Source of the DNA: Pseudochrobactrum sp. sp1633
Lineage (GTDB): Bacteria > Pseudomonadota > Alphaproteobacteria > Rhizobiales > Rhizobiaceae
Length of the DNA stretch: 64,000 bases
Direction: 5' to 3'
Assembly (NCBI RefSeq): GCF_030376605.1
Contig: NZ_JARRAE010000012.1
Coordinates: 42,595-106,594 of the forward strand
The notes beneath the pieces are model-generated. The model was not told where the DNA came from, did no database searches, and worked only from the letters and a program-made list of their open reading frames with translations. A program made the position numbers and the translations under genes. Shown piece after piece: positions 9,537-20,658 of this stretch; positions within the stretch are counted from its first letter, which is position 1; each line of letters begins with the position of its first letter.

Positions 9537-10735
9537 GGCTGGCTGAGCAGCATGGATATGCCCTGACCGACACCCACGCACATGGTTGCCAAGGCGTGAT
9601 TTATACCTCGTGCCTGCAACTCAATGGCAGCGGTCAAAGCCAGCCTTGCACCGGACATGCCCAACGGATGACCAAGTGCAATTGCGCCGCCATTCGGATT
9701 GACATGCGCTGCATCATCATCCAGTCCGAGCTGGCGCATACAGACCAGAGCCTGCGCGGCAAAAGCCTCATTCAGCTCAACCAGACCGATATCGGCCATG
9801 GTAAGGCCATGACGGTGCAGCAGTTTTTGTGTGGCAGGCACTGGGCCGATGCCCATAATACGCGGTGCAACACCTGCGGTTGCCATGCCGCTGATCCGCG
9901 CCAGCGGTGTCAGGTCGTAGCGCTCAACCGCTTGTTTGGACGCGATAATAACCGCCGCCGCACCGTCATTCACGCTTGAGGCATTGCCTGCGGTGATCGT
10001 GCCCCCACGGCGAAACGGCGTATCAAGCGCGGCCAGTTTTTCCAATGAGGTTTCGCGTGGCTGCTCATCCTGAGCAACAATCGTGCTGGTGCCTTTGCGC
10101 CCTGCAATTGTATAGGGTGCAATTTCCTGCGCCAGACGCCCGCTTTGCATGGCTGTTGCTGCGCGTTGCTGGCTGCGTAATGCGAATGCATCCTGATCTG
10201 CGCGGCTGATACTATAATCAGCGCTGAGATTTTCTGCGGTTTCCGGCATGGATTCACTGCCGTAATTTTTGTCGAGCTGCGGATTGATAAAGCGCCAGCC
10301 TATTGTGGTGTCATAGACTGCATTTTGCCGCTGAAACGCGGCATCGGCTTTGGGCATCACGAATGGCGCACGCGACATGCTCTCAACACCACCGGCGATG
10401 ATAATATCGGCCTCACCGAGTTTAACGGCGCGCGCAGCATAACCCACAGCATCAAGACCAGAGCCGCAAAGACGGTTGAGCGTTGTTGCAGGAACTGTTT
10501 CGCCAAGGCCGGAAAGCAAGACTGCCATGCGCGCGACATTGCGGTTGTCCTCACCAGCCTGATTGGCGCAGCCGAACACCACTTCATCAATCATCTCTGC
10601 GCTCAAAGACGGGAAACGTGCCAGCGCCTCACGGATAGTATGCGCTGCCATATCATCAGGCCGCACCGATGAGAGTGCGCCGCCATAACGGCCGATTGGC
10701 GTGCGCACACCACCGATAATATAGGCTTCGCTCAT
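9533..10735 (-). CDS. Thiolase (3-oxoadipyl-CoA / acetyl-CoA acyltransferase type)
   Basis: 400 residues from the ATG at 10735 ([19 protein letters not shown]), one base after the TAA of the upstream fusion gene, so translation is probably coupled. Type I thiolase: nucleophile Cys90 in [42 protein letters not shown] with the catalytic His, and the second Cys in [10 protein letters not shown]. Length and sequence resemble PcaF/PaaJ thiolases, which cleave 3-oxoadipyl-CoA. It is the distal gene of the anthranilate operon and should perform the final CoA-dependent C-C cleavage. Its last 4 bases overlap the end of the convergent antiporter gene. Confidence 0.93.
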   Translation of the reverse strand: MSEAYIIGGVRTPIGRYGGALSSVRPDDMAAHTIREALARFPSLSAEMIDEVVFGCANQAGEDNRNVARMAVLLSGLGETVPATTLNRLCGSGLDAVGYAARAVKLGEADIIIAGGVESMSRAPFVMPKADAAFQRQNAVYDTTIGWRFINPQLDKNYGSESMPETAENLSADYSISRADQDAFALRSQQRAATAMQSGRLAQEIAPYTIAGRKGTSTIVAQDEQPRETSLEKLAALDTPFRRGGTITAGNASSVNDGAAAVIIASKQAVERYDLTPLARISGMATAGVAPRIMGIGPVPATQKLLHRHGLTMADIGLVELNEAFAAQALVCMRQLGLDDDAAHVNPNGGAIALGHPLGMSGARLALTAAIELQARGINHALATMCVGVGQGISMLLSQP

Positions 10736-10736
10736 A

Positions 10737-12728
10737 TTAGTGTTCCTTATGGTTTTGTGCAGCAAACATCGGCCCGCCTTTATGCGCGGGAAAGCCATAG
10801 CCGTTAATCAGCACCAGGTCGATATCGCTGCCGCGCGCTGCAATGCCCTCACGCAAGAGTTGCGCGCCCTCATCAGCCATGACTTTCAAAAGCTGGCGGA
10901 TGATTTCATCCTGCGTGAAGGAGCGCGGCGTAATGTTTTTCTCAAGCCGTGCCGCTTCGATAATCGCGGTGACATCCGGATCGGTTTGCCGCTTGCCATC
11001 ACTGTAAATATACCAGCCTTTACCGCTTTTTTGTCCGAACCGGCCTGCCTCGCAAAGACGGTCGGGAATGCTGCAATAGGGCTCATCAGGGTTGCGCGTT
11101 GCCGCCTGACGCTTGCGCTTTGCCCAGGCAATCTCCAGTCCTGCCATATCGTAAACCGCAAACAGTCCGAGAGCAAAACCGTAATGCTCCAGCGCTGCAT
11201 CAATCTCATGCGGCCACGCACCTTGCTCAAGCATGAACTCGGCCTCACGGCGATAGGCGGAGAAAATCCGGTTGCCGATAAAGCCCTCGCAAACGCCGCA
11301 GACAATGGCCAGCTTGTTGAGTTTTTTGGCAACCTCAAGCGTGGTCGCCAGTACATCCGGCGCTGTTTTTGCACAATTGACCACTTCCAGCAGGCGCATA
11401 ATATGCGCCGGTGAGAAGAAATGCATGCCGATAACCCGCGACGGATTGCTGATCTGTTGTGCTAATTCATCAGGATTGAGATAGCTGGTATTGGTGGCAA
11501 CAATAGCATCGTCACGCAAAACGCCGGACAGACGGCGAAACAGTTCTGATTTAACCTCAAAATCATCAAACACCGCTTCAATCACCAGATCAGCACCGGC
11601 AAGCGCGTTGAGATCAACACTGACTGTGCAATTGGCGCGCTGCTGTTCTAGCGCCTGTTCACTGAGGCGGCCGGACTGAAGCTGCTTGTTCAGCAGTGCT
11701 GTGATGCGGGCAAGACCGGCATCTGCCGCTTCCTGTGTCGGCTCATAGCCGATAAGCTGATAGCCAGCGGCAAGGGCAGCAACCGCAATTGCCGAGCCCA
11801 TCATACCGGTGCCGGCAATGCCGATTGTAGCAACCGGCCGTGGCACGGTTCCGGCAGGCAGATCATGCTTTCCGGCTTCGCGTTCGGCGAAAAACACATG
11901 CCGCAAGGCTTTAGCTTCATCGCTTTCACGAAGGCGCAGAAATGTGGCGCGTTCTTCGGCTAAAGCCTGTTGGGCAGGGAGTGTGGCTGCCAGCGATACC
12001 AGACGCACGGCCTCGGAAGGGGCGAGACGCCCGCGCGCTTTGGCAAGAATTTTTGCGATTATTTGTTCATTGTTTGCAGGCTGAACAGACAAAGCCAGCG
12101 TGCGGCGCGGTTCTGTGCCCATATGGTGTTGCGCTGCCTTTTGTGCGGCATCAGTCAGGTTCTCAGCTGTTGTGATTTCATCAATCAGGCCATTCTGCAG
12201 CGCTTCCTGTGCGGAAATGGTTTTACCCGATGCGATCATGTCGATTGCAGTAGCAAGGCCGGTTAGGCGTGGCAGACGCTGGGTGCCGCCCGCACCCGGC
12301 ACAAGTCCGAGTTTTACTTCCGGCAGACCGAACTTGGCTTTCTCAACAGCCAGCCGGTAATGGCAGGCGAGAATAATCTCGCAACCGCCACCAAGGGCTG
12401 CACCGTTAATGGCGGCAATCACCGGCTTAGCGGATGCTTCAATCCGCGCTGTCACCTGTGGCAGTGTCGGCTCGCTCGGCGGCAGATCAAACTCTTTGAT
12501 ATCAGCACCGGCAGCAAAGAATTTGCCTGCACCGCGCAGAGTAAGGACACGGATCTCGGTAGAGTTCTCTGCCAAACCCAGCGCCTGCATCAGCCCTTCG
12601 CGGATGGCGGCTGAAATCGCATTCACCGGCGGGTTTGCTAGAGTGAGATGCAACACACCATCCTGCACCATGCCGGTAACGGCAGATGAAAAACTGATCG
12701 GCTGCGGCGTGTCAGAAGGGCTGTGCAT
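10737..12728 (-). CDS. Enoyl-CoA hydratase / 3-hydroxyacyl-CoA dehydrogenase fusion
   Basis: 663 residues in the FadB/FadJ arrangement. Residues ~20-200 are a crotonase domain ([43 protein letters not shown] with the oxyanion-hole glycines). Residues ~300-480 are an NAD-binding dehydrogenase domain ([22 protein letters not shown]), then the C-terminal 3HCDH region. It carries out hydration and NAD-linked oxidation of the ring-opened or alicyclic CoA intermediates and passes the product to the thiolase encoded immediately downstream. Separated by 45 nt from the RidA-like gene upstream. Confidence 0.92.
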   Translation of the reverse strand: MHSPSDTPQPISFSSAVTGMVQDGVLHLTLANPPVNAISAAIREGLMQALGLAENSTEIRVLTLRGAGKFFAAGADIKEFDLPPSEPTLPQVTARIEASAKPVIAAINGAALGGGCEIILACHYRLAVEKAKFGLPEVKLGLVPGAGGTQRLPRLTGLATAIDMIASGKTISAQEALQNGLIDEITTAENLTDAAQKAAQHHMGTEPRRTLALSVQPANNEQIIAKILAKARGRLAPSEAVRLVSLAATLPAQQALAEERATFLRLRESDEAKALRHVFFAEREAGKHDLPAGTVPRPVATIGIAGTGMMGSAIAVAALAAGYQLIGYEPTQEAADAGLARITALLNKQLQSGRLSEQALEQQRANCTVSVDLNALAGADLVIEAVFDDFEVKSELFRRLSGVLRDDAIVATNTSYLNPDELAQQISNPSRVIGMHFFSPAHIMRLLEVVNCAKTAPDVLATTLEVAKKLNKLAIVCGVCEGFIGNRIFSAYRREAEFMLEQGAWPHEIDAALEHYGFALGLFAVYDMAGLEIAWAKRKRQAATRNPDEPYCSIPDRLCEAGRFGQKSGKGWYIYSDGKRQTDPDVTAIIEAARLEKNITPRSFTQDEIIRQLLKVMADEGAQLLREGIAARGSDIDLVLINGYGFPAHKGGPMFAAQNHKEH

Positions 12729-12773
12729 TATATGTCCTGTCCGGATTTTCAGTCGCTTACTCAGGCAATTACT

Positions 12774-13169
12774 TTAGTCTGGCACAACTGCTGTGGCCTG
12801 AATCTCGATCTTGGCACGATCTTCAATCAGCCCTGCCACCTGCATTGCCGCCATTGCCGGAAAATGCTTGCCGATAACATCGCGATAGGCCTGACCAAGA
12901 CCGCGCATATTGGCTTTGTATTCCTGCTTGTCGGTGAAATACCAGGTCATGCTGGTAATATGTTCCGGCCCCGCACCATCGACAGCGAGAATGGCGACGA
13001 TGTTTTTCAGGGTCTGGTGAACCTGTTCAACAAAATCATCGGTTTCGAATTCACATTGTTCATTCCAGCCGATTTGCCCGCCGATAAAAATGGTGCGTCC
13101 GCGTGCCGAGATGCCGTTGGAATAGCCGATCGGGGCAACCCAGTTATCCGGCTGTAAAATCTTATGCAT
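12774..13169 (-). CDS. RidA/YjgF-family deaminase
   Basis: 131 residues from the ATG at 13169 (MHKILQPDNW); the longer frame upstream is out of context with the family. RidA fold signatures are IGYSNGISARGRTIFIGGQIG, a trimeric enamine/imine deaminase active-site region, and the C-terminal AAMQVAGLIEDRAKIEIQATAV. It overlaps the 3' end of the thioesterase gene by 8 nt. RidA relatives include 2-aminomuconate deaminase, so inside an anthranilate pathway it is a natural candidate for removing the ring amino group as ammonia after de-aromatisation; that role is inference. Confidence 0.88.
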   Translation of the reverse strand: MHKILQPDNWVAPIGYSNGISARGRTIFIGGQIGWNEQCEFETDDFVEQVHQTLKNIVAILAVDGAGPEHITSMTWYFTDKQEYKANMRGLGQAYRDVIGKHFPAMAAMQVAGLIEDRAKIEIQATAVVPD

Positions 13170-13578
13170 GAACTGTCTCCAGATGATTGAGAAGCGCGGC
13201 GCGGATATCATCGGGCCATGCGCGGGCTTTATGAGTTGTGCTTGAGGTGGCGACGAGCTTGTGTTTCGCCGTCCATAACAGATCGCCATTGGCGCGCACT
13301 TCATGGTCGAGCGACAGCGAACTGCCGCCAACCGCAGTGACTTTCAGTGTGAAGTCCAGCAGGTCGGCATGGAAGCCGGGTTTTACAAAAGTCAGATCAA
13401 GCCGCACGGTTGGTGTTGCGATCTGCCGGTCATGATTGAGGCTTTTCCAGTCGGCTCCGATTGAGGCGAAGAAGTCTTCCAGAACCCCGATCAGAATATT
13501 CAGATAAGACGGAAAATAAGCGATGCCCGAAGGATCACAATCGCCGAACCGCAAGGGCCTTGTGGTGTGAAAAGCCAT
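13162..13578 (-). CDS. 4-hydroxybenzoyl-CoA-type acyl-CoA thioesterase
   Basis: 138 residues, hotdog fold. The motif FGDCDPSGIAYFPSYLNI places the catalytic Asp and Gly/Tyr residues as in 4HBT-type thioesterases. It probably releases CoA from dead-end aromatic or alicyclic CoA esters, or hydrolyses a pathway intermediate. Lies 10 nt downstream of the acyl-CoA dehydrogenase gene and overlaps the RidA-like gene. Confidence 0.88.
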   Translation of the reverse strand: MAFHTTRPLRFGDCDPSGIAYFPSYLNILIGVLEDFFASIGADWKSLNHDRQIATPTVRLDLTFVKPGFHADLLDFTLKVTAVGGSSLSLDHEVRANGDLLWTAKHKLVATSSTTHKARAWPDDIRAALLNHLETVHA

Positions 13579-13588
13579 GATCCGCCCT

Positions 13589-14767
13589 TTAAACCGTTTT
13601 CAGCAATTCGCGGGCGATGATCAGTTTCTGAACCTCTGTTGCCCCTTCATAAATGCGCAGGCTACGGATTTCCCGATAGAGCTTTTCGGTAATCGCGCCG
13701 CTTTGCACACCGCGTCCGCCAAACATCTGTAAAGCGCGGTCAATAATCATTTGGGCAGATTCCGTCGCAGCCATTTTGGCCATTGCCGCCTGTTGCGTGG
13801 TTGGCAGTTTCTGCACATCGCGGCGCCATGCAGCGCGGTAGGTCAGCAGGGTTGCCGCCTCCAGTTCTGTCGCCATATCGCCAAGTGCGGCCTGTGTCAG
13901 TTGCAGATCGCTGAGTGTTGCGCCAAATATCTGCCGGTTACGCGCATGGTTCAAAGCCTCATCCAAGGCACGGCGGGCAAAGCCAAGGGCGGCGGCTGCC
14001 ACTGAAGCACGGAAAATATCCAGCGTGCGCATGGCAATTTTAAATCCTTCGCCGCCTGCGCCTAAACGCCGTGAAGCGGGGATACGGCAATTCTCAAAAC
14101 GGATTGTAGCGAGCGGATGCGGCGCAATCACTTCAAGCCGCTCGGCAATAGAAAAGCCCGGATCAGTGGCATAGACCACAAAGGCCGAGATGCCGCGTGT
14201 GCCTGCAGCCTCACCCGTGCGGGCAAAGACGGTGTAAACATCGGCGATGCCGCCATTAGAAATCCAGGTTTTCTCGCCGTTGAGAATATACTCATCGCCG
14301 TCCTGTGTCGCAGCGCATTGCATGGCGGCGACATCGGAACCGGCTTCTTTCTCCGACAGGGCAAAGGCCGAAAGCCATTCACCGGAAGAGATTTTTGGCA
14401 GAATATGCTGTTTTAATTCATCCGATCCGGCAAGGCCGATCGCGCCGGTGCCAAGCCCCTGCATGGCAAAGGCAAAATCCGCCAGCCCGTCATGCCATGC
14501 CAGTGTTTCGCGCGCCAGACAGACCGAGCGGGAGTCGATCTCGGTCTTGCCGCTGTTGCCGGTGACGCTATCAAGAAGTCCTGCTTGCCCAAGCAGTTTC
14601 ACCAACTTGCGGCAGGCGGCATCTGTGTCGTGATGATCAATATTTTTCAAAACACCGGATGCGGCAAATTCATTGAGCTTTCGAGCAAAATCACGCTGTT
14701 GCTGCTCAAAAAACGGCAGTTCCAGATGTTCATGAACGGGGGCTTCGCGGCAAGCTGTATCTGACAT
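13589..14767 (-). CDS. Acyl-CoA dehydrogenase
   Basis: 392 residues, standard length. FAD-dependent dehydrogenation of a CoA thioester, electrons passing to ETF. Signatures: FALSEKEAGSDVAAMQCAA, GEKTWISNGGIADVY, and the C-terminal LRIYEGATEVQKLIIARELL containing the catalytic-base glutamate in YEG. Only 3 nt separate it from the enoyl-CoA hydratase gene. In the island it should oxidise the reduced ring or a ring-opened acyl-CoA. Confidence 0.93.
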   Translation of the reverse strand: MSDTACREAPVHEHLELPFFEQQQRDFARKLNEFAASGVLKNIDHHDTDAACRKLVKLLGQAGLLDSVTGNSGKTEIDSRSVCLARETLAWHDGLADFAFAMQGLGTGAIGLAGSDELKQHILPKISSGEWLSAFALSEKEAGSDVAAMQCAATQDGDEYILNGEKTWISNGGIADVYTVFARTGEAAGTRGISAFVVYATDPGFSIAERLEVIAPHPLATIRFENCRIPASRRLGAGGEGFKIAMRTLDIFRASVAAAALGFARRALDEALNHARNRQIFGATLSDLQLTQAALGDMATELEAATLLTYRAAWRRDVQKLPTTQQAAMAKMAATESAQMIIDRALQMFGGRGVQSGAITEKLYREIRSLRIYEGATEVQKLIIARELLKTV

Positions 14768-14770
14768 GGT

Positions 14771-15622
14771 TCAGTTCCCTTCAAATTCAGGGCGGCGTTT
14801 GGCGGCAAAGGCTTCAAATGCGCGGCGGAAATCCTGTGTCGCCATGCAAATGGCCTGTGCCTGCGCTTCCGATTCAATCATTTCATCAATGCCCATCGCC
14901 CATTCCTGAGCCAGCATGGTTTTGGTAATGCCATGTGCAAAATAAGGGCCGTCAGCGAGGGTTTTGGCGAGCTTTTGCGCTTCCGCCAGAAGGTTCTCAC
15001 CATCATGCAGATGGTTGTAGAAACCCCAGTCTTTGCCCTCGGTGGCAGACATGAAACGACCCGTATAAAGCAGCTCTGCTGCACGCCCCTGACCGATAAT
15101 ACGGGGCAGAATTCCGCAGGCGCCCATATCCGCACCGGCAAGACCGACACGGGTGAATAGGAATGCGGTTTTCGCCTCATGGGTGGCAAGGCGTAAATCG
15201 GAGGCCATTGCCAGAATGGCACCGGCACCGGCGCAAATACCGTCCACAGCCGCAATCACGGGCTGCGGGCATTTGCGCATGGCCTTTACCACATCGCCGG
15301 TCATGCGGGTGAAGGCCAGCAGTTCCGGCATCGGCATTTTCGTCAAAGGTTCGATGATCTCGAAGACATCACCGCCGGAAGAGAAATTACCGCCCGCTCC
15401 GGTGACAACCACGGCGCGAATATCCGATGCATAGGTCAAATCACGGAACAGATCGCGCAGCTCCGCATAGCTTTCAAATGTCAGCGGGTTTTTGCGGGCA
15501 GGGCGGTTGAGCGTGAGGGTGGCAACGCGCCCGTCTTCACTCACCTCCCACAGAAAATGCTGTGCCTGATAGTTTTTGAACGCTTTCAGATGACTGTTCA
15601 TGCTGATGATTTGTTCGCTCAT
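14771..15622 (-). CDS. Enoyl-CoA hydratase/isomerase family protein
   Basis: 283 residues, single-domain crotonase. [40 protein letters not shown] and [20 protein letters not shown] supply the two oxyanion-hole segments. The start codon overlaps the stop of the SDR gene by 4 nt (ATGA), indicating coupling. It could hydrate the unsaturated ring or hydrolyse the ring C-C bond, as some crotonases do in box- and 2-aminobenzoyl-CoA-type pathways; which of these cannot be decided from sequence alone. Confidence 0.9.
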   Translation of the reverse strand: MSEQIISMNSHLKAFKNYQAQHFLWEVSEDGRVATLTLNRPARKNPLTFESYAELRDLFRDLTYASDIRAVVVTGAGGNFSSGGDVFEIIEPLTKMPMPELLAFTRMTGDVVKAMRKCPQPVIAAVDGICAGAGAILAMASDLRLATHEAKTAFLFTRVGLAGADMGACGILPRIIGQGRAAELLYTGRFMSATEGKDWGFYNHLHDGENLLAEAQKLAKTLADGPYFAHGITKTMLAQEWAMGIDEMIESEAQAQAICMATQDFRRAFEAFAAKRRPEFEGN

Positions 15623-16431
15623 CCTGCCAATACCTCGCCACCGGCAATCGCAATTGCCTGTCCGTTGATGGAGGCGGCATCAGGAGATGCCAGCCATAAG
15701 ACTGTGTGTGCCACTTCCTCCGGTTTAATCAGCCGGTTTTGCGGATTGGCTTTTACAAAATGCGCCAGCGCTTCTTCTTCAGAGCGGCCGGTTTTTTGCA
15801 TGATCTGTGCAATGGCTTCACGGATAATCGGCGTATCGGTAAAACCCGGACAAACGGCATTGACGGTAATGCCCTTAGTTGCGAGCTCCAGCGCCAAAGC
15901 ACGGGTGAGGCCGACAACACCATGTTTTGCAGCGCAATAGGCCGAGACATAGGCATAGCCGGTCAGCCCTGCGGTGGATGCAATATTGATGATACGCGCA
16001 TTTGTGCCATAGTTTTTGAGATCGGGCAGCACAGCCTGCGTTACCTGAAAAACACCGGTCAGATCAACCGCAAGCACTTGCGACCATATCTCAAGACTGG
16101 TTTTTTCAAACGGCGCGGAAGGCGCTTCACCTGCATTGTTGACCAAAATACTCACCGGCCCGAAAGCCGATTGAGCCGCCTGCAACCCTGTGCTGATCGC
16201 TTGCGCATTCGTCACGTCAAAACCGCTGGCGACAAAACAGGTTTTGCGCCCCGCAGCCTGATCGAGCTCTGCGGCCAGTGCCGCCAGAGGCTCATGCCGT
16301 CTGCCGGACAAAGTGACATTGGCACCGGACATAGCAAAGTCACGGGCAATGGCCGCACCGATACCGCTGCCCGCGCCGGTGATTAAAACATGTCTGCCGT
16401 CGAATTTATTCTTGCTCATATCCGGTCTCAT
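15619..16431 (-). CDS. Short-chain dehydrogenase/reductase
   Basis: 270 residues. Classical [21 protein letters not shown] (TGxxxGxG nucleotide site), [11 protein letters not shown] (NNAG), [19 protein letters not shown] (catalytic YxxxK, with the Ser ~13 residues earlier in [11 protein letters not shown]). An alternative ATG at 16419 (MSKNKFDG) is nearly as good; neither has a strong ribosome site. It follows the monooxygenase/reductase gene by 5 nt and probably oxidises a hydroxyl or reduces the oxo group of the 5-oxo-cyclohexene-carboxyl-CoA intermediate. Confidence 0.9.
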   Translation of the reverse strand: MRPDMSKNKFDGRHVLITGAGSGIGAAIARDFAMSGANVTLSGRRHEPLAALAAELDQAAGRKTCFVASGFDVTNAQAISTGLQAAQSAFGPVSILVNNAGEAPSAPFEKTSLEIWSQVLAVDLTGVFQVTQAVLPDLKNYGTNARIINIASTAGLTGYAYVSAYCAAKHGVVGLTRALALELATKGITVNAVCPGFTDTPIIREAIAQIMQKTGRSEEEALAHFVKANPQNRLIKPEEVAHTVLWLASPDAASINGQAIAIAGGEVLAG

Positions 16432-16436
16432 TCTGG

Positions 16437-18770
16437 TTATTTTTGTGCGGCAGCCGCGGCGGCTTCACGAGCCAGATTGGTTTCATACTGGGCTTTGCCT
16501 GAGTAATATTGCTTCGGCCAAGGCACGGAGGTCAGCCCGATTTTCGCTGCCTCATGCAGCACCCAAGCGGGGTCTGCCAGATGCGGGCGGGCCACGGCGC
16601 AAAGATCGGCACGCCCCGCGGAGATCACTGAATTGGCGTGATCGGCTTCCGATATCGCACCCACAGCAATTGTCGGGATGCCGACTTCATTGCGGATTTT
16701 GTCTGAAAACGGGGTCTGGAACAGACGGCCATAAACCGGTTTTTCATGTTTAACGACCTGACCGGACGAACAGTCGATGAGATCGGCACCGGCATCTTTA
16801 AACATCCGCGCAAAAATCGCTGCATCATCAGGCGTATTGCCACCTTCCGCCCAGTCATGACAGGAGAGGCGCACCGAAATCGGCTTATCCTGCGGCCAGA
16901 CCGCGCGAATGGCTTTGAACACTTCCAGCGGAAAACGCGCACGGTTTGCGTGGCTGCCGCCATATTCATCTTCACGCTGATTGGTGAGCGGTGAGAGGAA
17001 ACTGGAGAGCAGATAGCCATGCGCGGCATGAAGTTCCAGCCAGTCTGCGCCGGTACTTGCGGCAAGCTCGGTCGCGCGTACAAAATCAGCAATTACCCGA
17101 TCCATATCTTCGCGCGTCATAGGCTTCGGCTTCTGGCTGTTGACCAGATAAGGCTCAGCCGAGGCCGAAATCAGCGGCCAGCCGCTCGCTTCATCAACCG
17201 GCTGGTCAATGCCTTCCCAAGCAGGTTTGGTGGCGCCTTTGCGCCCCGCATGACCCAGCTGAATAGCCACTTTGGCATCGCTGTTCTGATGCACAAAATC
17301 GACCAGACGTTTCCAGCCGTCGCGCTGCTCTTCGTTCCACAATCCCAGACAATTCGGAGTGATACGTGCATCAGGGGATACGCAGGTCATTTCAGCAAAG
17401 ATCAGACCGGCACCGCCGAGCGCACGGGAACCGAGATGCACCATGTGAAAATCATTAATCAGCCCGTCCGTTGCCGAATACATCGCCATTGGCGACATGA
17501 CGATACGGTTCGCCAAAGTCACACCGCGCAATTGATAGGGCGTGAACATCGGCGGCACATGGCGCTTGCCGCTGTTGCTCTCAACCGGCAGACCGGACTT
17601 TCTGGCAAACCAGTTTTCATAGCCCTGCAGCCAGTTTTTATCGCGCAGGCGCAGATTTTCATGGCTGATACGCTGTGAGCGCGTCAGCATGGAATACATG
17701 AATTGTTCCGGTTCAAAATGATCGGCATAGCGCTGACCAACCACCTCAAACCATTCCATCGCATTGCGCGCGGCATTCTGAATGCGCGCCACATCCACGC
17801 GGCGGATTTCCTCATAGGTTTCCAGCGCTGCGGGAATATGGCTCTTATCATGGCCGTGCAACTGGAACTGTCGGGTCAGCTCAATCGCATCATCAATTGC
17901 CAGTTTGGTGCCGGAGCCGATGGCAAAATGAGCGGTATGGGCGGCATCGCCCATCAGCACCACATGGGAATTACCGTTATAATGGCTCCACTTGCCGCAG
18001 ATCAGCCGGTTGAAATTCAGCCATGCCGAACCGCGCAAATGCCGCGCATTGGTCATCAGCGGTGCGCCCTCAAGCACTTCCGAGAAAAGGTTCTCACAGA
18101 AAGAAATGGAATCCTGCTGTGACATCTCGTCAAGACCATGCGCCTGATAAGCTTCTTCCGTGGTCTCGATAATGAAAGTCGAGGTTTTGTCGTCGAACTT
18201 GTAAATATGCGCCTGAAACCAGCCATGATCCGTCTTGCGGAAATCAAAGGTGAAGGCGTCAAAGAGCTTATTGGTGCCAAGCCAGATATAACGGTTTGGC
18301 CGCACGATCATATCCGGCTCGAATATATCGGCATAACGGTGACGGATTTTGGAATTCAGCCCGTCAGAGGCGATAATCAGATCAGCATCGGGATATTGCG
18401 TATCTGCATCCACATCGGTTTCAAATATCAGCTCAACGCCCAGATCTTCGCAGCGTTTTTGCAGAATATTCAGCAGTTTTTTGCGGCCGATACCGACAAA
18501 ACCATGACCGCTTGTGCGCTGGCGTGTGCCTTTGAACAGCACTTCAATATCGTCCCAATGATTGAACGCATCCTGAATTTCTGCCGCACTGGTTTCATCC
18601 CAGACCTTCATCGCTTCCATCGTCGCATCGGAAAACACAACGCCCCAGCCGAATGTGTCATAGGGTTTGTTGCGCTCGACCACGCGGATGTGATGCTCGG
18701 GATGGGTTTTCTTCATCAACAGGGCAAAATACAGTCCGGCCGGACCGCCACCGATACAAACGATACGCAT
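16437..18770 (-). CDS. 2-aminobenzoyl-CoA monooxygenase/reductase (two-domain flavoprotein)
   Basis: 777 residues from the ATG at 18770 (GGGGAG 9 nt upstream; the in-frame TTG at 18776 is too close to it). Residues 1-~390 are a class A FAD monooxygenase ([37 protein letters not shown]). From about residue 400 an Old-Yellow-Enzyme/NADH:flavin oxidoreductase domain begins ([40 protein letters not shown]). This fusion is the known layout of 2-aminobenzoyl-CoA monooxygenase/reductase and of salicylyl-CoA 5-hydroxylase relatives. It hydroxylates the ring at C5 and reduces it, giving a non-aromatic 5-oxo-cyclohexene-carboxyl-CoA. The neighbouring ligase gene favours anthranilate as substrate. Confidence 0.92.
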   Translation of the reverse strand: MRIVCIGGGPAGLYFALLMKKTHPEHHIRVVERNKPYDTFGWGVVFSDATMEAMKVWDETSAAEIQDAFNHWDDIEVLFKGTRQRTSGHGFVGIGRKKLLNILQKRCEDLGVELIFETDVDADTQYPDADLIIASDGLNSKIRHRYADIFEPDMIVRPNRYIWLGTNKLFDAFTFDFRKTDHGWFQAHIYKFDDKTSTFIIETTEEAYQAHGLDEMSQQDSISFCENLFSEVLEGAPLMTNARHLRGSAWLNFNRLICGKWSHYNGNSHVVLMGDAAHTAHFAIGSGTKLAIDDAIELTRQFQLHGHDKSHIPAALETYEEIRRVDVARIQNAARNAMEWFEVVGQRYADHFEPEQFMYSMLTRSQRISHENLRLRDKNWLQGYENWFARKSGLPVESNSGKRHVPPMFTPYQLRGVTLANRIVMSPMAMYSATDGLINDFHMVHLGSRALGGAGLIFAEMTCVSPDARITPNCLGLWNEEQRDGWKRLVDFVHQNSDAKVAIQLGHAGRKGATKPAWEGIDQPVDEASGWPLISASAEPYLVNSQKPKPMTREDMDRVIADFVRATELAASTGADWLELHAAHGYLLSSFLSPLTNQREDEYGGSHANRARFPLEVFKAIRAVWPQDKPISVRLSCHDWAEGGNTPDDAAIFARMFKDAGADLIDCSSGQVVKHEKPVYGRLFQTPFSDKIRNEVGIPTIAVGAISEADHANSVISAGRADLCAVARPHLADPAWVLHEAAKIGLTSVPWPKQYYSGKAQYETNLAREAAAAAAQK

Positions 18771-18867
18771 GGTCAAATTCTCCCCTTGAATGCTCTGTTA
18801 CCCGCTATGCGGCCGCAGTCATTTTTATGATGTGCAACGGCGGCAGGCACCAAAGCACAATTTATTT

Positions 18868-18882
18868 TATGCTTAAAACATA
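18868..18882. promoter_or_regulatory. Possible second MarR site upstream of the monooxygenase gene
   Basis: TATGCTTAAAACATA is a 15-bp palindrome with one mismatched pair, about 100 nt before the monooxygenase/reductase start. Its half ATGCTTAAAA matches 9 of 10 bases of the half ATGCTTGAAA in the 44-bp palindrome at 21238-21281. It may let the same MarR protein control this promoter. Confidence 0.4.
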
Positions 18883-18926
18883 TGGATGAAATGGTTTTGG
18901 TCAAGTGATAAATTTGCATGATGCGT

Positions 18927-20546
18927 TCAGCCTTGCTTACGCAGCATGAAACGCTGGATTTTGCCGGTAACGGTTTTCGGCAACGCATCGACAAAACGAA
19001 CTGAGCGGGGATATTTATACGGTGCGATCAGCTTTTTAACGTGATCCTGCAAGGCTTTGACCGTTTCAGGAGAAGGCTGCACACCATTGCGAAGCACAAT
19101 ATGCGCCTCAACAATCTGGCCGCGTTCTTCATCACTCACGCCGATCACCGCGCATTCCTGCACATCCGCATGGGCGAGAAGGGCGGCCTCAACCTCAGGC
19201 CCCGCGATATTATACCCGGCAGAAATAATCATATCATCCGCACGGGCAGCGAAATGGAAATCGCCGTTCTCATCCTGAAAGAAACTGTCGCCGGTCAGGT
19301 TCCAGCCATCGCGGACATAGACTTTCTGACGCTCATCCGCGAGGTAACGGCAGCCGGTCGGGCCGCGCACCGCTAAGCGGCCGATTTCACCGCGCGGCAC
19401 TTCCTGCATATTCTCATCAACGATTTTGGCCTGATAGCCGGTAACGGGTTTGCCTGTGCGGCCGGGACCGGAATCACCTAAACGGTTGCTGATAAAAATA
19501 TGCAGCATCTCGGTCGCGCCGATCCCGTCCAGCATCGGCTTACCGGTTTTCTCCACCCATGCTTCATAAATCGGGGCGGGCAGGGTTTCACCTGCCGAAA
19601 CCGCAATGCGCAAGGATGACAAGTCGGCACCTTCATTCATTGCCTGCAACATCACGCGATAGGCGGTGGGGGCAGTAAAGCTGATGGTCGCCTTATAGGT
19701 CTCAATCAGCTCGATCATCTTAGGCGGTGTTGCCTGTTCAAGCAGCGCTGCTGCTGCCCCGAAGCGCAGCGGGAAAATGGCCAGTCCGCCCAGACCAAAG
19801 GTGAAAGCGAGCGGTGGTGAGCCAACGAAAATATCGTCCGGCTGCACATTCAGCACTTCCTTGGCATAGGTATCGGCAATCAACAGCAGATCGCGGTGAA
19901 AATGCATGGTGGCCTTCGGCTCACCGGTAGTACCGGACGTAAAACCCAGCAGTGCCACATCATCGCGTCCGGTTCTTACCGCATCAAAACGCACCGGCTT
20001 GTTGAGCGCTGCATGGTCAAGTTCCGCATCATGATTGGCGGTGCCGTCAAAGCCGATCACTGTTTTAAGAAAAGGGCTCTTTGCCGCGCAAATCTGCAAA
20101 TCTTCCAGCAGTCGCGTGTCACACAGCGCCAGCGAGATTTCTGCTTTATTGACGATTTTTGTCAGCTCATCAGGGCGCAGCATCGGCATGGAATTGACCA
20201 CGACCGCACCGGCCTTGGTGGCGGCGAGCCAGCAGGCAACCATTGCCGGATTATTGGCAGAGCGGATCAGAATGCGATTGCCCGGCTGCACGCCGTAATC
20301 TTCAACCAGCACATGGGCAATGCGGTTGCTCCAGTCGGTGAGTTCCTTATAGGTGCGCCGCCGTCCGTTGCCAATCAGCGCAGTGTGATCGCCAAAGCCT
20401 TTGGCCACCATCGCATCGGAAAGTTCATAGCCGGCATTGAGCCATTCGGGATAGGTGATGTCGCCGGATGGCAATTCCGGCCAATCCTCAGCCGGTGGCA
20501 GGTTATTTCTGGTAAAATGGTCTGTATGCGCCGTTGGTCCAAGCAT
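18927..20546 (-). CDS. 2-aminobenzoate-CoA ligase (benzoate-CoA ligase family)
   Basis: 539 residues, the usual length for aryl-CoA ligases of this group. It activates anthranilate with ATP and CoA, the first committed step of the island. ANL motifs: LLGFTSGTTGEPKATMHFHR (P-loop), DGIGATEMLHIFISN (A5), RADDMIISAGYNIAGPEVE (A8) and PKTVTGKIQRF (A10 catalytic Lys). The N-terminal part HFTRNNLPPAEDWPELP is typical of benzoate/2-aminobenzoate ligases. The start has AGGGGA 7 nt upstream. 156 nt separate it from the monooxygenase gene, so there may be an additional promoter between them. Confidence 0.9.
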   Translation of the reverse strand: MLGPTAHTDHFTRNNLPPAEDWPELPSGDITYPEWLNAGYELSDAMVAKGFGDHTALIGNGRRRTYKELTDWSNRIAHVLVEDYGVQPGNRILIRSANNPAMVACWLAATKAGAVVVNSMPMLRPDELTKIVNKAEISLALCDTRLLEDLQICAAKSPFLKTVIGFDGTANHDAELDHAALNKPVRFDAVRTGRDDVALLGFTSGTTGEPKATMHFHRDLLLIADTYAKEVLNVQPDDIFVGSPPLAFTFGLGGLAIFPLRFGAAAALLEQATPPKMIELIETYKATISFTAPTAYRVMLQAMNEGADLSSLRIAVSAGETLPAPIYEAWVEKTGKPMLDGIGATEMLHIFISNRLGDSGPGRTGKPVTGYQAKIVDENMQEVPRGEIGRLAVRGPTGCRYLADERQKVYVRDGWNLTGDSFFQDENGDFHFAARADDMIISAGYNIAGPEVEAALLAHADVQECAVIGVSDEERGQIVEAHIVLRNGVQPSPETVKALQDHVKKLIAPYKYPRSVRFVDALPKTVTGKIQRFMLRKQG

Positions 20547-20658
20547 TTTTTGTTCCCCTGCGAGCTTTTGCCCGCGTCGTTATTTTTTAAAAAATGGCGG
20601 CAGATGATGTGGATTTTTCGTAACGGGTATCCTGATTTTTCGAATGGTCTGATGCCGG

